Shown here: positions 4,914 through 8,375 of the stretch, piece after piece | Position numbering within the stretch: position 1 is the first letter of the stretch | Layout of the letters: every line of letters starts with the position of its first letter | Source of the DNA: Thioalkalivibrio sp. | GTDB lineage: Bacteria; Pseudomonadota; Gammaproteobacteria; Ectothiorhodospirales; Ectothiorhodospiraceae | Direction: 5' to 3' | Assembly: GCA_003553165.1 (NCBI GenBank) | Contig: PUOZ01000281.1 | Coordinates: 1-8,375 of the forward strand | DNA: 8,375 nucleotides | Notes under the pieces: model-generated | Database searches by the model: none | The model's input: the letters and a program-made list of their open reading frames with translations, nothing else | Told to the model about the DNA's origin: nothing | Program-made: the position numbers and the translations under genes

Positions 4914-7222
4914 CGAAACCACCTCTCCAGCCAGCCGGGCCCTTCGTCCTGGAACGCCGCCCCGATGTCGCAGGCGGCCCGCGTCCTGGGAGCCGAGTCA
5001 CGCCAGAACGGGAGCTCGAGACGGTCCGGGCAGGCCTCCGTCTCGGTGCGCAGGCCGGAATGCCGATCGACCCATTGCGACTGGATCTCCGGATGATGCC
5101 CCAGGTTCAGCGAACCGCCCGGCAGCGCGGCCATGGTACGGACCCAGATGGGCACGGCGCCAGTTCCGCCCGTAAGGCCCGTGGGCCGATTGTCGTCCAG
5201 CCCCAGCCAGATCACCAGCAGGTGCCGGTCATCGAAGCCGGCGAACCAGCTGTCGCGCAGATCGTTGGAGGTCCCGGTCTTGCCGGCCAGCACACGCCCG
5301 GGCAGACGACTGCCGATCGCGCGGCCGGTGCCCTGGGTCGTCACGTCGTGCAGGGCTTGGTTGACCAGGCGGACCGCCCCGTCGGGCACCGCGCCCCGGA
5401 GTTCCAGGCTGAAGTGCGACAGCTCCTGATGGTCGGCGTCGAGAACGTCCCGAATGGCCCGGCTGCGGGTGGCGTAGCCGCCATTGGCCAGGGCCTGGTA
5501 GAGCGTGGCGATCTCCAGCGGCGACATGTCGAGCGCCCCCAGCGCCAACGACGGCAGCGGCGCGGGCGTCCGTTCCAGCCCGAGGGTCTGCATCAGCCGG
5601 ATCACCTGGGAGATGCCGATCTGCTGGGACAGGCGCACGGTGGCCACGTTGTACGAGCGGACCAGGGCTTCCCAGGCCGTGACCTGGCCGTGGAATTCGC
5701 GGTCGAAGTTCTGCGGCGACCAGGGCTGGCCGTGCGGCAGTTGCAGGGTCAGCGGACTGTCGTCCAGCAGGGTGGCCAGCGTGTAGCGCTCGGGATCGGA
5801 CAGGGCCGCGAGGTAGACGAAGGGCTTGATCAGCGAACCGACCGGCCGCCTCGCCTCCACGGCACGGTTGAAGCCGGGAAAGCGCGGGTTGCTGTCGCCG
5901 ACCAGTGCGAGAACCTCTCCCGCGAGCGGATCGGTGACCACCGCGGCCGCCTGCAGCGGATCACGGATGCCGCGCGCTGCGATGAGTTCGGCCACGCCTT
6001 CCTCGACGTGCCGCTCCAGGGTGAACTGGATGCCAGGGTCGAGGGTGGTGAAGATGCGCAGCCCCTCGTTGCGCAGGTCCTCCTCGCGGTACTCGGTGCG
6101 CAGTTGTCGGCGCACCAGGTCGAGAAAGGCCGGGAAGTGGCCCTCGCTTCGCGGCGCCCGCGGGGAGACGCCGAGGGGCCGCGCCTTCGCCTGCTCGACC
6201 TGATCGAGCGAAGCCAGCCCCTCCCGCAGCATCCGGTCGAGCACGCCGTTGCGGCGCGCCAGCGCACGCTCCGGGAACCGGCGTGGATCGTAGTAGCTGG
6301 CGCCGCGAGCCAACCCAACCAGCAACGCCAGCTGGTCCAGGTCGAGCTCGCGTAGCGGTCGCTGAAAATAGAACTCGGCTGCAAGACCGAAGCCGTGGAT
6401 CGCGCGGTCCCCCGCCTGGCCCAGAAACACCTCGTTCAGGTAAGCCTCGAGAATCTCCTCCTTGGCATAACGGTACTCCAGCAGGATGGCCATCACCGCC
6501 TCATTGAGCTTGCGCTTGAGGCTTTGCTCGTGGGTCAGGTAGAAGTTCTTCACCAGCTGCTGGGTCAGGGTGCTGCCTCCCTGCACCGTGCGCCCGGCGC
6601 GCAGGTTGGCCCAGGCCGCCCTGGCGATGCCGATCGGATCCACGCCCCGGTGCGCGAGGAAGCGCCGGTCCTCGGTCGCCAGCAATGCCGCGACGAGTCC
6701 CGGAGGGACGTCTTCCAGCGTCACCAGGATCCGGTCCTCGCCGTGGGTCGGATAGATGCTGCCGATCAGCATGGGCTCGACCCGCATCAGATCGACGCTG
6801 CCGTGCTGGTCCCTGAGATCGGTGACCATGCCGTCTCCCAGACGCATGCGCACCGCGCGCGCGGGCTCGGGGCCGTCGCTGAACACGAACGGCCGCGTCC
6901 GCAGCGACACATCATTACCCTGAATCGAGAACTGGCCGGGCCGGGAATCCCCCTCCTCGTAATTCAGCGCCTCGAGTTCCAGCCGCAGCAGATCCGCGGT
7001 CAGGGAACGGCCGACGTAGAGTTCCAGCGGGCGTGCGAAGACACGCGCCGGCAGCGACCAGCGCTTGCCCTCGAAGCGGGCCTGTATTTCCCGGTCCATC
7101 TGCTGCACGTACCAGGCGCCGATCGCGCCGGCGACCAGCAACAGGCCCAGGGAGAACCAGAACCCGGCGGCAAGCGTGCTGCGAATCCGCGAACGGGACC
7201 TGGGACGGCGTCTGAGCATCAT
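4910..7222 (-). CDS. mrcB: Penicillin-binding protein 1b (bifunctional peptidoglycan synthase)
   Basis: This class A PBP polymerises lipid II into glycan strands and cross-links them in the periplasm. The 770-residue protein has a basic cytoplasmic tail and one membrane segment (about 17-39). A UB2H regulatory domain follows (about 55-160; WSLPARVF near its start and RPGQFSIQGN at 94-103). The GT51 transglycosylase has catalytic Glu184 in ATEDRRF, GRTVQGGSTLTQQL, and a second acid at Glu241 in LNEA. The transpeptidase domain has all three active-site motifs: SLIK with Ser463/Lys466, SYN (523-525) and KTG (648-650). UB2H separates PBP1b from PBP1a and is where lipoprotein activators dock in E. 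coli. Near the C-terminus Cys731 and Cys751 line up with the cysteine pair of E. coli PBP1b, and both proteins end in a GW...F helix; the E. coli Gln/Pro-rich tail is largely missing. Two adjacent ATGs begin the frame (7222, 7219) and no strong Shine-Dalgarno precedes them. It is the first gene of the cluster. Confidence 0.97.
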   Translation of the reverse strand: MMLRRRPRSRSRIRSTLAAGFWFSLGLLLVAGAIGAWYVQQMDREIQARFEGKRWSLPARVFARPLELYVGRSLTADLLRLELEALNYEEGDSRPGQFSIQGNDVSLRTRPFVFSDGPEPARAVRMRLGDGMVTDLRDQHGSVDLMRVEPMLIGSIYPTHGEDRILVTLEDVPPGLVAALLATEDRRFLAHRGVDPIGIARAAWANLRAGRTVQGGSTLTQQLVKNFYLTHEQSLKRKLNEAVMAILLEYRYAKEEILEAYLNEVFLGQAGDRAIHGFGLAAEFYFQRPLRELDLDQLALLVGLARGASYYDPRRFPERALARRNGVLDRMLREGLASLDQVEQAKARPLGVSPRAPRSEGHFPAFLDLVRRQLRTEYREEDLRNEGLRIFTTLDPGIQFTLERHVEEGVAELIAARGIRDPLQAAAVVTDPLAGEVLALVGDSNPRFPGFNRAVEARRPVGSLIKPFVYLAALSDPERYTLATLLDDSPLTLQLPHGQPWSPQNFDREFHGQVTAWEALVRSYNVATVRLSQQIGISQVIRLMQTLGLERTPAPLPSLALGALDMSPLEIATLYQALANGGYATRSRAIRDVLDADHQELSHFSLELRGAVPDGAVRLVNQALHDVTTQGTGRAIGSRLPGRVLAGKTGTSNDLRDSWFAGFDDRHLLVIWLGLDDNRPTGLTGGTGAVPIWVRTMAALPGGSLNLGHHPEIQSQWVDRHSGLRTETEACPDRLELPFWRDSAPRTRAACDIGAAFQDEGPGWLERWFR
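4922..4928 (-). promoter_or_regulatory. Ribosome binding site that sets the lipoprotein start
   Basis: GGAGAGG on the minus strand lies 8 bases before the ATG at 4913-4911. It sits within the last codons of mrcB and overlaps the alternative GTG at 4922, which makes the GTG unlikely as a start. The ATG shares ATGA with the mrcB stop. Confidence 0.7.
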
Positions 7223-7325
7223 GGTGTTCGATTTCGGGGAAACGCCAATGGTAACCTGAGGCGGCAGTACCTTACATACGCGTCAGCCTCGACCGGCAGA
7301 CCCTGCATCCCAACCAGAGGTCCCC
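7223..7325. promoter_or_regulatory. Divergent intergenic region between mrcB and the kinase-like gene
   Basis: These 103 bp separate two genes reading outward and must hold the start signals for at least the mrcB cluster, unless transcription enters from elsewhere. I see no good match to a sigma-70 -35/-10 pair on either strand; TATGT near 7275 on the minus strand is only a weak candidate. On the plus strand AGAGG (7316-7320) is a clear ribosome site 5 bases before the ATG at 7326. No strong hairpin is visible. Confidence 0.4.
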
Positions 7326-8375
7326 ATGGACCCGCTCGAACGACAGCAGAAACTCCTTCGGAGCCTCTCCGAACCCGGCCGTTTCCCCCATCCGGCATCC
7401 TCGGTGGAACACATCGACACCCACATCTCGACGGTGCTGCTGGCCGGAGAACATGCCTACAAGTTCAAGAAGCCGCTGGACCTGGGCTTCCTGGATTTTT
7501 CAACCCTGGACTCGCGCAAGCGGTTCTGCGCGGCCGAGCTTGAGATCAACCGGGCCCTGGCGCCGGGCATCTACCTGAATCTCGCCACGGTGCGGGGCTC
7601 CGTGGAGGACCCACGGATCGACGCTGGCGTCGACAGCGACGACGAAGGCCCCGTGCTGGAGTACGCGGTGCACATGCGCCGTTTCGACCGCGACCGGCAG
7701 CTCGACCGGCTGCTCGAGGCGGACCGGCTGCCGGTGACGGCCATGGACGAACTGGGACGCACCGTGGCCCACTTCCACGAGACCACGGAACGCGCCGGAA
7801 TGGGCTCGGAACACGGCACCCCGCAGCAGGTCCTGGCTCCGATGCTGGCCAACTTCGAGGCCCTCGCGCCCTCGGCCGAACGTGTGTCCGAACGCCGCGA
7901 GCGTCTGCAGGAACTGGAATCCTGGACCCGGGAGACCGCAGAACATTTCGAACCGGTCATCGCCGAGCGGCATCGGGAGGGATTCGTGCGGGCCTGCCAC
8001 GGCGACATGCACCTGGGGAACATGGTCTACATCGACGACGAGCAGGGCCGGGAATGCCTCGCCATCTTCGACGGGATCGAGTTCAACCCCTCGCTGCGCT
8101 GGATCGACGTGGCCTCGGAGATCGCCTTCCTGACGATGGACCTGCACGCCCGGGGCGCCCCGGGCCATGCGCACCGGGTGCTCAACGTCTATCTCGAGCA
8201 CCGCGAAGACCTCGGTGCGCTGACCCTGCTCCCGTTCTACCAGATATACCGGGCGCTGGTGCGTGCCAAGGTCAACGCCATCCACGCCGCAGAGTCGGGG
8301 CTGGACGCGGCGGAACGTCGGCACTGCGATGCGGAGGTGGAGCGTTACCTGGCGCTGGCCACACGCCTGCGCCAC
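7326..8375 (+). CDS. Aminoglycoside phosphotransferase-like kinase, N-terminal part (cut by window end)
   Basis: The frame from this ATG stays open for 350 codons to the window edge with no stop, so the gene is partial. It has the fold signature of the APH/protein-kinase-like superfamily: an N-lobe segment AYKFKKPLDLGFLDFST (44-60) with lysines suited to ATP binding, AELEINRALAP (70-80), the catalytic loop HGDMHLGN (225-232) with Asp227 and Asn232, and a metal-binding FDGIEFNP (248-255) in place of DFG, followed by IDVASEIAFLTMDL. This combination is typical of COG2187 proteins, which often continue into a P-loop kinase domain (COG0645); that part would lie beyond the window. The substrate is unknown and antibiotic resistance should not be assumed. 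A good AGAGG ribosome site precedes the start. It is divergent from mrcB. The family call is firm; the function is unknown. Confidence 0.9.
   Translation, partial: MDPLERQQKLLRSLSEPGRFPHPASSVEHIDTHISTVLLAGEHAYKFKKPLDLGFLDFSTLDSRKRFCAAELEINRALAPGIYLNLATVRGSVEDPRIDAGVDSDDEGPVLEYAVHMRRFDRDRQLDRLLEADRLPVTAMDELGRTVAHFHETTERAGMGSEHGTPQQVLAPMLANFEALAPSAERVSERRERLQELESWTRETAEHFEPVIAERHREGFVRACHGDMHLGNMVYIDDEQGRECLAIFDGIEFNPSLRWIDVASEIAFLTMDLHARGAPGHAHRVLNVYLEHREDLGALTLLPFYQIYRALVRAKVNAIHAAESGLDAAERRHCDAEVERYLALATRLRH

Noticed and set aside
4691..6355. Long plus-strand open frame of 554 codons opposite mrcB
   Set aside because: Antisense shadow; the minus strand encodes complete PBP1b with all catalytic motifs.
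7500..8375. Minus-strand 291-codon open frame at the window end
   Set aside because: Opposite the kinase-like gene, which has HGD...N and FDG motifs and a good ribosome site; the minus-strand product has no recognisable family.

Overview
The window comes from a GC-rich proteobacterium. Codons end mostly in G or C. The gene content (YoaA-type helicase next to TsaB, PBP1b next to a TPR lipoprotein, TruD) points to a gammaproteobacterium, perhaps an Ectothiorhodospiraceae/Chromatiales or Pseudomonas-like lineage. The lineage is inferred from protein resemblance recalled from memory, not from a search.

Layout. (1) Positions 1-172 are an AT-richer, gene-free leader holding a large nested inverted repeat (10-109) and a smaller one (114-143). 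(2) Positions 173-625, plus strand, encode a stand-alone 'short LOV' blue-light receptor with all the flavin-contacting residues expected and no effector domain. (3) Positions 7222 down to 658, minus strand, hold a tight five-gene cluster in the order mrcB (PBP1b), an LpoP-like TPR lipoprotein, yoaA (XPD/DinG-type Fe-S helicase), tsaB and truD. Every junction overlaps by 4 to 10 bp, so this looks like one operon with translational coupling. truD converges on the LOV gene across 32 bp. (4) Positions 7223-7325 are a divergent intergenic region. (5) From 7326 to the window end, plus strand, runs the first 350 codons of an aminoglycoside-phosphotransferase-like kinase (COG2187 type) that is cut by the window edge.

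How the genes fit together. PBP1b and the outer-membrane lipoprotein form a plausible synthase/activator pair for peptidoglycan. YoaA handles damaged replication forks. TsaB (t6A37) and TruD (pseudouridine 13) both modify tRNA. The operon therefore joins envelope growth, replication repair and translation fidelity. Most of the window is housekeeping. The least ordinary parts are the LOV photoreceptor with its repeat-rich leader and the mrcB-lpoP pairing. I did not find a clearly new multi-gene system.

Start choices that matter: yoaA is placed at a TTG (4360) and the lipoprotein at an ATG (4913), in both cases because of well-spaced Shine-Dalgarno sequences.
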